This document shows positions 48,665-62,168 of a stretch of DNA of 64,000 nucleotides, piece after piece; position 1 is the first letter of the stretch, and every line of letters starts with the position of its first letter. The position numbers and the translations under genes are program-made. The notes beneath the pieces are model-generated. The model had not been told where the DNA came from. It was given only the letters and a program-made list of their open reading frames with translations, and did not search any database. The stretch covers positions 1 through 64,000 of the forward strand of contig LUCM01009879.1 in assembly GCA_008360955.1 (NCBI GenBank). The letters run 5' to 3'. The stretch is from Fasciolopsis buskii (Eukaryota > Platyhelminthes > Trematoda > Plagiorchiida > Fasciolidae).

Positions 48665-49795
48665 TGTAACCACATTACTGAATTTGTGATAAACTAATAA
48701 GTAGTGGTTTAAGTCAAATCAAAAAGCTCCCCATAATGCAAGCCTGATTATGTAACGGATTTCCCGCTGTAGTTCTCTGAGCGATTAACTTCAATGTTTG
48801 CAAATCGGTTGGCCGACAAAACCGAACGCTGTTCATAAATTGTTACCTCGAAGGCAATGCAGTTTCTTAGTGTAGTAGGAAAAATTTGTAGATTTCTATA
48901 CATGAGCAAACTCGAAATTGAGTCCGCGGTTCACCGAAAGTTTACAGCGGCTTGCTGTTGCTAAGTGTCTTTAAATGGAACAAAATGAAACTGATAAGTG
49001 CAATCATATCTCAAGAATAAGTCCAGCCGATTTGGTTTAAAATTTCGGATAGTTTTTCTTTCACCGTTTGCCGTTACTCTCGGTCGATGATTCCAAATAA
49101 CGAGTATTCATCACGGGCAAAAACAGATTTTATGATAATTTAAGATAATTTCACGATGCAGCCATTTCACGGACCCGTTAGCTTAGATTATTTCGATATT
49201 GCTGGTGAATTTGTTTTAATACAACATCCTCGTGTTCATTATGAATTCGGTAGTATATTTGCCTGGTGAGAATAGTTCAGCATACTTTTATCCGGATAGC
49301 CGAGTGAAAAAATAAATTTCTGTATTTTACTCAAATGCCTGCAGTTATTCTGGCATCAAAATGTGAAATGTTTATCACGTGACGAGGTGTGCTGAGGTAT
49401 TGGTCATTGAATGCGGGAAGAGAGTAACAGTTCATTTGAAAAATTCTCCAGATTTCGAGTCATTAGACCTGGCAAGGACGAAAAAGCACACATTTACACG
49501 TTAGATCCAACAGGTTTCCTACTGCGAAGGTGCAATTGTTTGTAGCTTGTGAATGACACGCTGATGAACGATTTTTTGCACGGTAATTACAGTTCGTCAT
49601 ATGGGAACACAAGCGAAGGATCCAAGTAGGCGAACGAAACTTTCGTTTGTACAATACGTAACACGAACACAGTCATGGACATTCAACTAGTTCTTCAACA
49701 GCTCGAAGGAAAGATTGACAACAAGCAAACGAGTCAGGAAAGCGGGTTGCACTTCTTGTGCATTTCCGCGTTTGTTTGTTTAGACGATGTGCAAT

Positions 49796-49883
49796 AGGTG
49801 GCAGTGATCAACCTACAGTTTGGGAGTCCGAATCTTCCCACCGCCGGTCAGTGTCCTAACTTGATCATCGTTTGGCGGCCGAT
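49796..49883 (+). mobile_element. Degenerate SINE fragment next to a CT run
   Basis: The segment carries AGTCCGAATCTTCCCACC (diverged B box) followed by GCCGGTCAGTGTCC, aligning with the SINE head and the start of its body. The remainder of the body is reduced to TTTGGCGGCCG, then a CT run at 49884-49901. Highly diverged and probably old. Confidence 0.55.
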
Positions 49884-51335
49884 TCTCTCTCTCTCTCACT
49901 CTCGATGAAAATGCAGTACATTTTCGTTTTGTCATTAAACGAAGTTAAAAGAAACAAACCAAAAACAGGAAATTGAAGAGAACTATTGACGAATAGAGGA
50001 AATGAAGAGTAGTGTTGATATGTCTTTTCTTTTGATGGTCGTACGTAAAAGGTTAGTTGTGGTACGCATAGAACGAAGAAAAAATGAGCAATGGGAATTT
50101 GTATGCCGGCAATAAAAACCTGAACGAATTCCGGCTGAGCAACCATTCGGGATAATCATATCAGCAAATCTTTCCCTGACTCGGAAAAGAATTCTAATGC
50201 TTCCGTATTCGATTGCACCGGCTTGTGGTAAAAATTCCATCAGAATTGGAACGATCACATTTTGTCTTTTGTTCGAGAATGAGAAAATTATGAACCCGAA
50301 TCGGAATCTCGTTCAGAACGTGCACCGAAATTCACGGTTTCTCAGTAACCCATGAAATGGAGTTAACCAACTACTAGTTTGATACGAGGCGAAATTGTAA
50401 ACCAGTACATTGTTAGTAGAACGCCAACATACTGCACGCTTACCCAATAACTCCGTCCAATTGAACGAAGGATATATTGATTACTTATGAAGCAACTTTT
50501 CTCGACTGTAGACCTTGCTCAGGCAAATTAGATTGCTTACACCACATGTTGGCATGAAGCTTTCAATATCTACGAGGAGTGTTCGATTAAGTGGAATAGT
50601 TTTCTTCACAAACTATCCTTTTTTATTCCTTATGAACAAAAAGTAAAATTGCCTACAAATTCTGTCTGAGATGTACATAACTCACTGGAATATCATAACC
50701 ATCGACCGGCAGGTTTGTTACTCAAGACTGACGTCTGTCAAATATCACCCCGGGGTCTATTATACGAGAAGTGCTTTACAAAAGAATATTTATAAATAAC
50801 ATATTACAGTTATTGACAAAAGTGTCATTATTTCTAATCCACATTAGTATTCCAATAACGTTCCATTTACGTGCCAGGATTATTTACACTTGGAACCATT
50901 TAGGCACTTCTCCCACTATTGATCAGTTTCGTAATGCACTTTATCCTTCATAATAATAGGCTGACCGATCAGTACGAAATATTTCATCAAAATAAGTCCA
51001 TCTGATTCACAAATTTGGCAGAAGAACCGGGCAAGCCTGAAGAAAAATCGGGAACTATCTGTTACCAAAATTGGAATTATTATTTGCTTGACCGAATAAT
51101 CTGTACGCATTCATAACACATCAGTTGCATACGGACAAAATCGGCACATAAAATTGATATCAGTAGCAGTGTAAAACGTAGAATGTCCTGATTGTTGCAA
51201 CATACCGAGGTAATCTGTAGGAATGATTTGGGAAATTAAATAACAGTCGGTGCAAGTGTTCCTGGTTTTTAGATAATTAAAACCAGCCAAGAAACAAGTG
51301 ATTCCATTTAACCGATTCGTGGGAAATTAATCTCT

Positions 51336-51786
51336 TTTATCTTCTCAGTAGCATATGAATGGATGGAAAATTTCTCCGGAAGCACACGACCGGTTTCGCG
51401 GTTATTGCCGTTCTTCAGGTATGCGTGCCCGGTATTCTGCGATCTAACCATCCCTACAGCCAGTGTGCTTCTTTCTTAATTTCTCACTAAAATCTCATGT
51501 GAATGGTTAGGAAGTATGAATGGATGATGAGTCGATTTAAGAATCACATCGTGATTCCAGGGATGCTTTTTTCGTATTTTAGGCATGACCAACCTTTAGA
51601 AAGGAGACACAAGGCCCGAAGGTACTGGTTTTTCTTGTCAGTAGTATATTTCGCTTAAGGATGGATGAACCAAATTTCCCCGGAATTACATGACCGACGA
51701 AAGTCCTTCGATGAATCACCAGGTGATTCCTAAATGGACTCATCGTCTATTCTCGGTCCTAACCATCCACATGAGATTTTAGTGAG
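51336..51786. repeat. Cluster of three related repeat units in plus, minus, plus order
   Basis: Unit 1 (about 51336-51460, plus) and unit 3 (about 51627-51786, plus) share TCAGTAGYATAT near the start, GGATGG/GGATGA then AAATTTCYCCGGAA and ACGACCG/ATGACCG, and a closing CTAACCATCC. Between them, 51483-51558 is the reverse complement of the last 74 bases of unit 3 at roughly 85 percent identity. The paired ends include the small palindrome GAATCAC..GTGATTC. Units 2 and 3 therefore also form a long imperfect inverted repeat. The family is unknown to me and nothing in it codes for protein. Confidence 0.8.
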
Positions 51787-53626
51787 TAATCTCGTTTACT
51801 TGGCAAGGGATTGTATCGGAATTTTAACCGTTGCTCAAACTCATAAAGTTGGGCCAAATTTTTTTGACACATCAGTGATCTTAAACAACATTCAAAACAG
51901 AATACAATTGCTCCTATCGTCGCATTCCAACTTGCCTAGCGATCACACCTAATTGGCAAGTGAAATTCATCCAGATTAACATCGGATTAATTAGTTCATG
52001 CTTGATAGTTTGAAATATAGTTAAATTATCTATTGGGCATAATTTGATTAATAGACTTACTCGTGGACAATTCGGATGATTCGGTCAAGAACGAATATTT
52101 CCCAATTGGTACTTAACGTGAATGAATCGTAACAAAGCATAAAACAAACGTGAACACAAAGTAGTCATTTGCAATCGCGAGTAAAACCTATGAAGACGAT
52201 TATGTCCTGTCAACACAATACGCTATAGGCCATCCTATCGAAATGACAATTTGAGAGGAATTCAAATATTTGAGCATTCGCTGATCAAACTAGAAAGATG
52301 TTGATTCAAATTTCAATGATCAATGCATTTCTTATTGAATTTAATTCGATAATTGTCAATCTGATTTCAGTGTACGTCACTGATGGATTATTAATTTAAT
52401 TACCACTAATGTTTATTGGCACAATTATTCATCCACTACTTGGGAATATTCCTCACGAACTGTGAACTCATTTGGAAGAAGAGTAAAAAGTTCCAGCATA
52501 TCATTTCCCCTGCTTCAATTCAGGAGGGAGGAGGGAGATTCGTTGATCGTCCTGATACAAATGGCTTAAAAAGTCCTGAGCCAATTGAATCCTGTGAAGG
52601 ATGGCATTCTTGGTTCAAAAATGATCGCTCCACCTCCTCCCCGGGGATATCCTGTTTTTTTGTTGCCCGATTGATCGATCTATTCTTGGGAAATTGATAA
52701 ACTCTCCTGTCGTCCATCTTGCCTGTCTCAATTTTTGAAACCCGTACTTTTAGTGAAAACGTATCGTACTTTTGTATCACTTCATAAAATCTCTAGTTAG
52801 ATTTTGATTTAGTGAAATTACTATCGCCCAAATGAGCAAATTAATTGCAAGATCTTCTGTCGGTTTGATTCTACTTCCAAAGTTGCAGGACAGGTTTATA
52901 TTTCCGAGCCAACAATCTAATCCTGTCTGAGAAATTAGCCGATTTCGAAGAAGGGTGATATCAGTAGCCAAATCAAAACCATGGTCACCGGAATTAGCTT
53001 CTTGTGTTTGTGTTTGTGTATGTGTGTATTTGTATGCAAGTAAGCTGTGGTCAACCTAATGTACAATTTATAACAATGTAACGATAACAATAACAATTGT
53101 ATTCTGATTTAATAAAGGTGTGGGACAACTTAAAATCATCGAGAGTTTGCCATCAAATGTGATAGGAGACTTGACAAAAGACACCAACTGGTCTATGGGA
53201 TTAGTAGTACTGTTGAGTTGATAAAAAAGCGTTTTGGTTCCACGATCATGGCTACCAGGACATTATCATACTTTAGCCTCATTTCCACAAATTTTGATGC
53301 CTATTGATAATTTGTCAAAAGGCTTTGTGAAAGCGCATACGTGTTACGAACTAGTCCACAATCTGCGCGGCTATAAACCGGGTGATATTAGCTCTAAAAA
53401 TGGGAACACATTTATCAGCAAACATTAAACAAAGGGTAAACAGCAAGACATTTCACGACAAGAAAACAATTATTCTATTATGTATTTAGTGAACCGTTTT
53501 GTGTCAACCGACAGACCACACAAATACGTTTGATTTGGAAAACACTCAGTTAAATTATTTTTCCGCCTAGAATTGAAATTTCATTCATTGCCGGTCAGAT
53601 AAATAAAGAACTGGAGACAAGAAAAA

Positions 53627-53650
53627 ATAAACAAACAAACAAACAAACAA
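53627..53650. repeat. AAAC tetranucleotide repeat
   Basis: About five tandem AAAC units. Confidence 0.93.
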
Positions 53651-56600
53651 TCGCACTAGATTTGTTGCAACCTCGTGGTCAGTTGAGTTTGAAGCTATCC
53701 GATGGGAAATTCAAATTCTGTTCGAGGCAAGAAACAATCGGTCTTTGCGAGTGTTTGTTAGAGCTACGACTGAAAATTGTTCGCTAGGGAAATTTTACCG
53801 TCCAAATTATACGTTTCCGTGTGTTGGAGACCCTAATTATAGTCCGATTTCTGTTCAAGAAACACGTCTGCGATTGGGGAGCAAATTCAAATCGGTGGCA
53901 AACGCGAGAACCCGGTTGGGAGTCGGGAAAGTTTCAATCTCGACATTTTACAATTCCAGAAAGAAATCCGGAGGCAGTTTTTTCCCGAAAAAATGAATTT
54001 GTTGGCTAAACGTCCCCAATTGTGTACGTTTGTAGTTGGCCAAGTGTCTGGACACAGAAATCAAGATTTTCCATGTGCACACACCTGGATAACATAAAAG
54101 ACGGCAGATGAGGATAAATGGTTCGACTGACTAGGCGCTCTGAAATTCGGTATATTTTGCAGTGCCGGGCCCCAGCTATTCCCATGGTAACCACCTCATA
54201 TATAGGCCATTCGAGTTGTTAGTAAGAATAGATTTAGTGTCGACAATTAGCCAAACAAACTGAAAGACGTTTGGTTTTTGTATATCTGTCGTGACAAGCT
54301 CAGACGGACTGCGGGAAAACAAGAAAAAACAAAAATACGAAAGTTATCCAAGTTAGAACAAGACAAACGACGGATTTCCGGTAGTACCCGAGGCAAAACA
54401 CGTCAGTTGAATATGAATGAACCGAGTGACCGGTGAGATTTGTGTAATTTGCCAATGTTTCAATCACCGTGGGTAGAAATTTCACGAAAAAGGGTTACAG
54501 TAAAGTCTGTCTTTGAGAGAAATGCTGCGTTCCGTTGAATCGGAGATGTTTTATCCAGGTAAATGTTGATAGGATCAAATTGTCATTATCCTGTTGCTCA
54601 ATTAAATTGACTAAAATTAGCGTACAAACTATTTTTGACTACTTTATGAGGTATTTGTCCGAATTAGATGGGGATGCGCACATGTGACAATCTTAGGTGA
54701 TAATACCAGTGGTATGCATGTCACAGGCAAGACAGTTTTATGTAGACAAACAAATCTGGCATTTGTACCGTTCTAGGTTAGTAAGAGATCTATTATTCGC
54801 CGAAATTATCAATTGCCATTTGCCGTAGATGCCAAAGGTAGTGTTTAAATGCATGTATCTCCTAGTTGTTCAATTAAGTGTCTGTAAGATTAGTTGGACA
54901 TATATCAATAGTATGAAATATATGCACTGCCCAAGCAATTGAGTTGCATTTTTTCTTTGAAAATCACTTCAACATGTTTACCATTTGTAATGACAAATAC
55001 GTACAAAATGTAGCAAAACGAACAATTCGACTGGATTTACCAGGTTTCCCAATTGCTTTTAAATGATTATAGTCTGTATCAGTACATGAAATAGGCCTAG
55101 TTTAGTTAAGGGCATGCTGAGTGATGTAGAATCCAAGTTCGAATGTTACAATGTACTTGTATTCCCTGAAAATGTCTGAACGTTTACATATATATATATA
55201 TAAAAATTTTAATCGATATGAAAATAAGTTTCATGAACATAGTACCACGTCACCATTTTGCCGATATATGAGAGCTAAACGTTTAGCTAAGTGATCAAAA
55301 GAAGAAAACATGAAAAATACCGACCTGAATCGTCGGGTAGTGGTCTGTCGGTTGGAAAAGCTTCCAAACATTACAAATTTTATTGCACAAAACAGGTATT
55401 ATATATCATTCAGTAACGGATGATTGCATGTTCATTATTAACCGATAGCTCGACAAAGATCGTTAGGTTTGTCTGCAAGACAAATGTGAACTAAACTTCT
55501 CAAATGCCGGTTAAGTGAGCTTGGAGGGTAAACACATTCGGCTATTGGATACATGCATTGACCCAATAGATTCTGACAAACGGCTGGCAATTAGCGGGTT
55601 TCTGATCGTTTGGAGACACGTAAATCTCATCAAGTACATGCCATCTGCCCTTCAATGAGGTGAAACCTGCGATAGGTCATACGAGAACTACGTGATCGTC
55701 TTTAGGTCAATTATGACCACGGAATATGGTCACTTAATATTCGGTTATCATCTGGACCAAAAATTTGCAAAAGCGAACCGGAAAGTGAGGGAAAAAAACG
55801 GATTTTTTCTATTTGTTTGAAAAGATTTCAACTTGTCTCCGGGTCGCTAATTAGATATTTGGATTTTACACTATAGTTGTAAGAGAAAAATGCCGTATAA
55901 ATCATTTCTTTTCGTGCGTGGCAGAAACAAGCAGTCGGTCCGTTAACAAGTTTTGATTTGTCAAAATAGCTTTTCACGAAATTTCGCACCGTGGAAAAAT
56001 CGGGTGACGTGAATATCTCTGTTTAATTTCGAAAAATGCTACCGGTTGAACATTGGCAAAATGAACCGGTTGTTTTGTGTTTATTCAATCAGATTGCGCG
56101 CCATAATTTGAAGATTGTTTTGTTGAACACCGGTTGGTAGTACGGACCAAATGGTGGGAAAATCTTCAGCTGAACGAACTTGTGAAATAATTCCAACGCC
56201 TACCGCGTGTCGTTGATCATCAGGGTTTTGTAAACTATCATCAATGGACGTGAACGAGAAAATCGTATCCATTACACAATTTAATGTGCGACATTTATTT
56301 CATCCCCAAAAGTTTTGAGCTGCTGCCGATGCTCGACAAAGCTAGAACAGAATGAACTTCAAAAATTGAACCATCATTTTATTTCAAAATGAAAAACGTT
56401 TTTTTCGGCCGAGGATTGTATTTTTTCCGATTGGGATTAAAACTAAAGCAAATGTGAAACCAAGGCTGTCATTTGAAAACTATTGGGGAAAATACACTTT
56501 AAACAAAAACTCGATTCGTGTAACATGCTCACATTGGACTTGAGCCATATCACGGACACATAATGGTGTCACATCGATTTCAGCCAGATGGGACGCAGGT

Positions 56601-59080
56601 TAGATCACGGAGTTCAGTGTCGACCTTATGGTTCGGTCACGTAGACAGTGATTTAGGTCTAAGAACGTAACCTTTAGTACGGGTTCGACTAGTCTACATA
56701 ATGTTTTCAAAGTCAGCATAACCCTACCAGCTGGATGTAAATACATTTCACCAAATAATCTGTCCCCGTCTCCTGCCCAGACCAATGGAATAACCAATTG
56801 TCTGATTGTTCAACATCTCACGTTAACTGAAACCATGTCGGAAGGCTTTTACTTAAGGATCTAATCGTACGAGTTAGTCGCATTGGCTATGGACGCAATG
56901 TAATCAAGAGTTCGTGTATACGCTTTCTTCTGAATGCCACAACTGGGATGAAAGCTCTCGTCTTTGTAACCAACTCCATTGGGAATTTTTCATTGCAGTC
57001 TGGAAAAAATCAATTTTCAACCTACTTCAATATTCTCAGTTACATAGGATGCCCTGAGTTGGAACCATATGAAAAAGATTTACGTTTAACGATCATCCAA
57101 TGGGCATTTAATTTAGAACTCTTTTACAGTCCAAGAAATCTATACAAAAGATCTTTTTCTTGAAGTTACTTCAAGTTTTTTATTATCTCTCGGAAAATTC
57201 TATCAACTTAAGCAACACTTTAACGGGCGAATAAATCTTGTCTGACCATTCAAGTATTACTTCACTTTGGTCCATAATAAAAAACGGCGCTTAGCGGAGA
57301 ACAAAGTCGATTTGTGACGAAACAATCACGTGTCCTTTGGGTTTTACCAATCCCCAGAGTTTTGACTCAAGCTTATCTGGAAGACATTTGTCTACAAAAA
57401 TAAATTTGTTCTTTACCCTCGTTAAAAACGGATCGGCAAAAGAAAAGCGGGGATAAAAAGAAGCAGTCAGATTTTGGACCGATCGAACGTTTCGAAGTAG
57501 TTCCTTCCTTGGTGCAACGTGTACTACTTGTTCAATTAATTTGCTTTCTCCGTTTAATAATGAATAGTAATATTTTGGTGTTTTGTAAGGCTGACCAAGA
57601 TAACTTGTTCAGGTATGATTGGAATTTATTCTCGGATTTAGCCAATGCCTTTGTCACTATGGTTGCAAACGAATCACCTTTTATTTCGAATTGCCTAAAA
57701 CTTCCTCAGAATAGTTGCTAGGGTTCCCCGATACATTCGGTCAAACCAGCCCAAAGAATAGCGTGAGTTAGAAGAATGGACTGCCTCATTGTACAGAATA
57801 TTTTAGAAAAACATGTCCTGATTGCCATTTTAACGAGAATAGGTTCAGTATTGTCTCGTGGGCTTTATTGTCAGTACATCTAACTTGGAATGTGCGAATA
57901 CAACTTGTGACTGCACTCCCGGTTAGAACAAAACTGTTGGACAAGGGAAGCTGATCATTCCTTCAGTTGTGGTTGTCATTTGATGGAAAAAAGCTAAAAA
58001 TCCAGGAAATTGGCAACGTTTTTGATACTTCATATCTAAAGCATGCCAAGCAACCCTTAAATTTCACTATTTGTCATTCATTTTTATTACCATTACTTGC
58101 TTCGTCCAGTTCAATTTCGTTCTATGTGAGGAACGAATAACTGTCGATTCGGACATGCATCTTTGTGCAACCATCTTTCGGCTAAAATTGCCGTTTTATG
58201 TTGCCATGTAGCAGATCGGTGTCAAATCGATTCGATCCCATGATCAAAACACAAAACTCCAATGAGTCCGAAGAACTCGTTCTAGACGATCTTTTCCTAC
58301 TAGTTTGATTTGTAGATCAATACTAACTGAATCACACCTCTAGCTTGATATTGCACAGTACCCGAAGCAATTTTCATCATCCAATCACTTTGCGTGCATA
58401 AGGTTTCCTGTAACGACACAACTGGGGTTACACTAAAAACATTTGCCCATGGACAAACAACGACTAGTTCAGGGGACATAGATGAATGACCAACGAACTA
58501 GTGCAATAGAAATTAACTGTTTCGTTAAACCAAACGCATTTTCTTCCACCTAGACATTATATGGTTTCCACTAATCCATGTCTTTGTTCGGAGACAGACT
58601 TTTAGAAACCCATCTGCGCAATAACCTGACGCCCACGCTCTCCATTATTCCACTTCCAATTGCGCAGTCGAGATTTTGGGTGAATCCTAGATAGGTGAAA
58701 GTTTTTATTACTATTTGATTTACTTGACTGTGACTATGCATTGTTGCGTTTAATTGGCTTGATTATGGGATTAGAAAAAAAACATCATACCAAATGGTCT
58801 GTTCTGTCCAAAACGATTGCGCAACTCGTATTCGAACGCAATTCCTCGGGGTACACCACCACAGACAATGCCCCATTCCGTCCTCGATGGAAAGTTTGTC
58901 ATATTAGGCGGAAATGGTCAAACCGATGTCAGGCGACAGGATGAAGGACAGACATTTTGACATGGCTAGCTTCATATAATGCACAGAAAAATCAGCAAAG
59001 TCATTTTTTATATTGACACTTATTGTTAAGATTCAATTCAAATTAAGTTAATGTTGGCTTCGAGGGTTGGAATTAAAGTC

Positions 59081-59232
59081 GGAGGTGGCCAAGTGGATAA
59101 GGTCGTGGAGTTTGGACGTGAGGGTCACGGGTTCGAATCCTCCCACCACCGGTCAACTTCCCCACTTGGCAACCCTATGTTGGCCGCGGCCCCCTTCGTG
59201 GAATGATGTACTTGCTGTTTAGTTAATAAAAC
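59081..59232 (+). mobile_element. tRNA-derived SINE, full-length copy
   Basis: Well preserved, about 150 bases. A box TGGCCAAGTGG at 59086-59096, anticodon-arm-like GTTTGGACGTGA, B box GGTTCGAATCC at 59130-59140, body CCCCACTTGGCAACCC and GTTGGCCGCGGCCCCC, tail TTAGTTAATAAAAC. Both RNA polymerase III promoter boxes match consensus closely and are spaced normally, so this is the copy most likely to be transcribed or recently inserted. Confidence 0.92.
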
Positions 59233-59338
59233 GGTATGCGTGTCAAATCAACAAGTGACCGAGCTAGTCATGACATGACTTGATTCCCGCAAGCATGGCT
59301 ACCAACACCGACATAGATGAACTTCATCGTGTGTGATG

Positions 59339-59364
59339 GTGTGTGTGTGTGTGTGTGTGTGCGT
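59339..59364. repeat. GT dinucleotide repeat
   Basis: Uninterrupted GT units with a GC at the end, about 100 bases downstream of the full-length SINE. Confidence 0.95.
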
Positions 59365-60318
59365 GGAATGGTGATAATCACTACGCATTGCGATGAAGAT
59401 TACATGTGGACTTCTATTCACCACGGCATTTTAAGTAATGATGCCTAGATTATTGGCCCGCGTCAATCCTTGTTCGATAATCTTTGAGACGTAACTGAGT
59501 GACAACGAAACGATTGGTGGAGAATGAAGTACAGTTTGAAAATTGAGGATGAAACATTGGCATAATCTAACGATGTGATAAGGTACTTTTCTAATTTTGC
59601 AATAAGTCTATTCGACATGTGTGATACGGTTGAATTAATATGTCAGATTCTTAGAACTGTGGACATATGCAAGTTGTTTGCACAGTCTGGAATAACCCGC
59701 CCCATAATTTATCATCAAATCGAAGTTTTCTTTGGTAGTCTGAACTGAATAAAAGTTCTATCGAATACACGAATGCCGAAATAATGTGAACAGAATTACG
59801 GGATCAACCAATCATTTTGTTTTTACTTAAGTTCTGTCGAAAGTTATCTAGAAGCCGGTCTCAAGAGCAGGCTTCAATTGAAACTTGGAACTGACGTATC
59901 AAGGTGTACTGAGTGAAACAGACCAATGAGAAACGTCAATAAAACTGCACGGAATGGTGACGATCCCTGCAAGCGTGTGTGCCCTTCGTCTGAGGACCAC
60001 GTTGCCAACATATATGCATCCAATGGAGATGAGACTGCTGGTTGTAGGGAATTCAAACTAAAGAATAAGGCAAATTTCTTTTTGCATGACAGTGAGTGAA
60101 TTGTTGTCAATCCATAAACTGGCCTGGAATCAGTCAATAGATAATCGCAGTAACACCATTTATGATAAGCGCGTGATGTGAGACTGATCGAACTGCCATG
60201 TATCACCGTTGGAACTATCTCAGATAACTCGTAAGTGGAGATAACTTTTAAGATTTTAGCGCCTCGCCTTTCGTATTGTTAAAATATTGGTCCTTACAAA
60301 TTTTGTGACACTTTTCTG

Positions 60319-60344
60319 GTGTGTGTGTGTGGGGGGGGGGTGGG
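60319..60344. repeat. GT run joined to a ten-G tract
   Basis: (GT)n followed directly by ten consecutive G, one T and four more G. Homopolymers like this are also common sites of sequencing error. Confidence 0.93.
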
Positions 60345-62168
60345 GACAACCTGGATTGGGCAAACGTTTTCGGTACAAAAAGGCAGAAAGCCTAGGGTTG
60401 GAAGATACGAAGAAGTCGGTTCCGCTGTTTTGCGCTCGTAAATGTTCCCGGTCCCTGAACGGCTATTATTTTCCCCGATACACAGTTCTGGACAGTGTTC
60501 TTAGCTTTGAGGTTAATTATGAACATAACCCACGTGTTGTAATGAAAGAAATGACATATGGTAACGTTATCGGCAAAAAATCACACCCATAATCGCCTAG
60601 TTAAAGTATCCCAGGTAACGATAGCAAATCAGACAACTTGTCCACGTGACATATTCATGTACTTCAGACATGGTAAACGATGTGAGGAAGTATCGAACAA
60701 AAGTCACTAAGAAATTGCGTGATTTGCTTAGTAGAATACAAAAATCGGTTGTGTTAGCTTCGTATACTTGAATCATAACAGACAACTTGCACCAAAATGA
60801 TACTGATAGAATTGATAACATCAGCTTTTCTGTCGCGGACATTAGTGATTCAATCTAACTCGAACGGAAGTGAATTCCGGTAACTTCATCATCCTACTGG
60901 GGGCTATATTTGTGTGTACACACATTTTGGCTACCGAAACTATGCTTTCGAATTCCTTCAAGTTATTGGTTCCACTTAGTCGATTCTATTCAAATACAAT
61001 TGAATAAAGCTGTCCGTCAGTAAAAGTAATCGTCAATCAAACTGAATTCAAGTCACTTCAGGTAGATGTACGCTAGAGCAGAGAAAAACGCAAGGCATTT
61101 TGCGTTAGCAATACAAACATTTATAAAAAATTGTGCCCTCTGACAAATAATTTCAAACTTTCCAAATCGATCGATCACCTTATTTTTTAATCTGATTCTC
61201 GGATTGTTAACACAGTTACGTGAATTTTACCTGTGTGAATGCTAATCGTGTACAAATTATCGATATTTGTATAGATTTAATAGATCACATCAGTATATGT
61301 AATCAATGGAATAAGGTTACGCAACAGGTCACGAACTGAAATCCGAACGGTTGATGTGTTGGAATAAGTTTGTCCGATTCGTGATCACGGATGAACGACA
61401 CGGATGGTGTCAGCCTGGAAGTTCTAATTGTCTACACCTTCTTACCCGAAACAAACGAAATGCGGATTGCGGTGAGTGTTAAATGAGGCAGGCGTAGGGG
61501 GGAGGAAGTTTTTGGACCAAGAAAATACAAAATTCGATAGTAAACACGTTTGTCATATCATCAGTGGCACTTTGCTTTGTTCTCACTATTGCATATACAA
61601 AAGGAATCTTGCTTAGTAGATTTACATTCTGACTAGTTGGTCATTTCGTATGTAACGACTTGTTACAAGTTTAAAGACTGTTTTAGTTTGGAGCATGGTA
61701 ATGTCATTCGTTCATTCAGTAGCTCCGGACCGGTCGGGTTTACACGATATATAGAGGTTACAAAAATTATTGTCTTCATTTCTAGTGTTTGCACTCGTGA
61801 ACAACCCTAATAACCTTGACAAAGTCTAGAAGAATACAAACTTGATAATCAGTAGTCAATATACAATACATAGTATCTGTCTTCCTAGCCCGATTGAACG
61901 TTTCGTACGAGCACACATTAAATAAACTATCTTTCCAAATGGATTCTATTGATGGATAAATAAAAACCTATCTCTCAATACCTACTTGGCCTGTCTTTGT
62001 TTCCCTGTTTACATGCAAACTGATCGAAAATTTCGATTTTTGTTCCGATTTTATCATGCATTATCTTTTTGAGTACAACTTCATTCAACTTAAAAGTTCC
62101 ACATTTGTATTTCTCACGGCTGGCCCCAAAATGGACGATGACAACAATACGAACATCATCCATGACAG

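Larger units (their letters stand above)
38307..62168 (+). other. Large phase-0 intron of the protocadherin gene (23,862 bases)
   Basis: Inferred from a GTAAGT donor at 38307 and an AG at 62167-62168, between two cadherin-coding segments that join exactly in register. It holds SINEs, inverted repeats and microsatellites listed separately, plus AT runs at 43714-43728 and 55187-55202. I found no further cadherin motif inside it. A few minus-strand frames look protein-like (43316-43119 and 56272-56081) but are unrecognised. The remaining spans, including 38.4-44.8 kb and 53.7-59.0 kb, show nothing I can name. Confidence 0.85.

Noticed and set aside
59081..59153. Functional tRNA gene at the A-box/B-box segment (and at the other SINE heads)
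   Set aside because: The acceptor-stem halves do not pair well and the same non-tRNA body follows the head in several copies, so these are SINEs, not tRNA genes.
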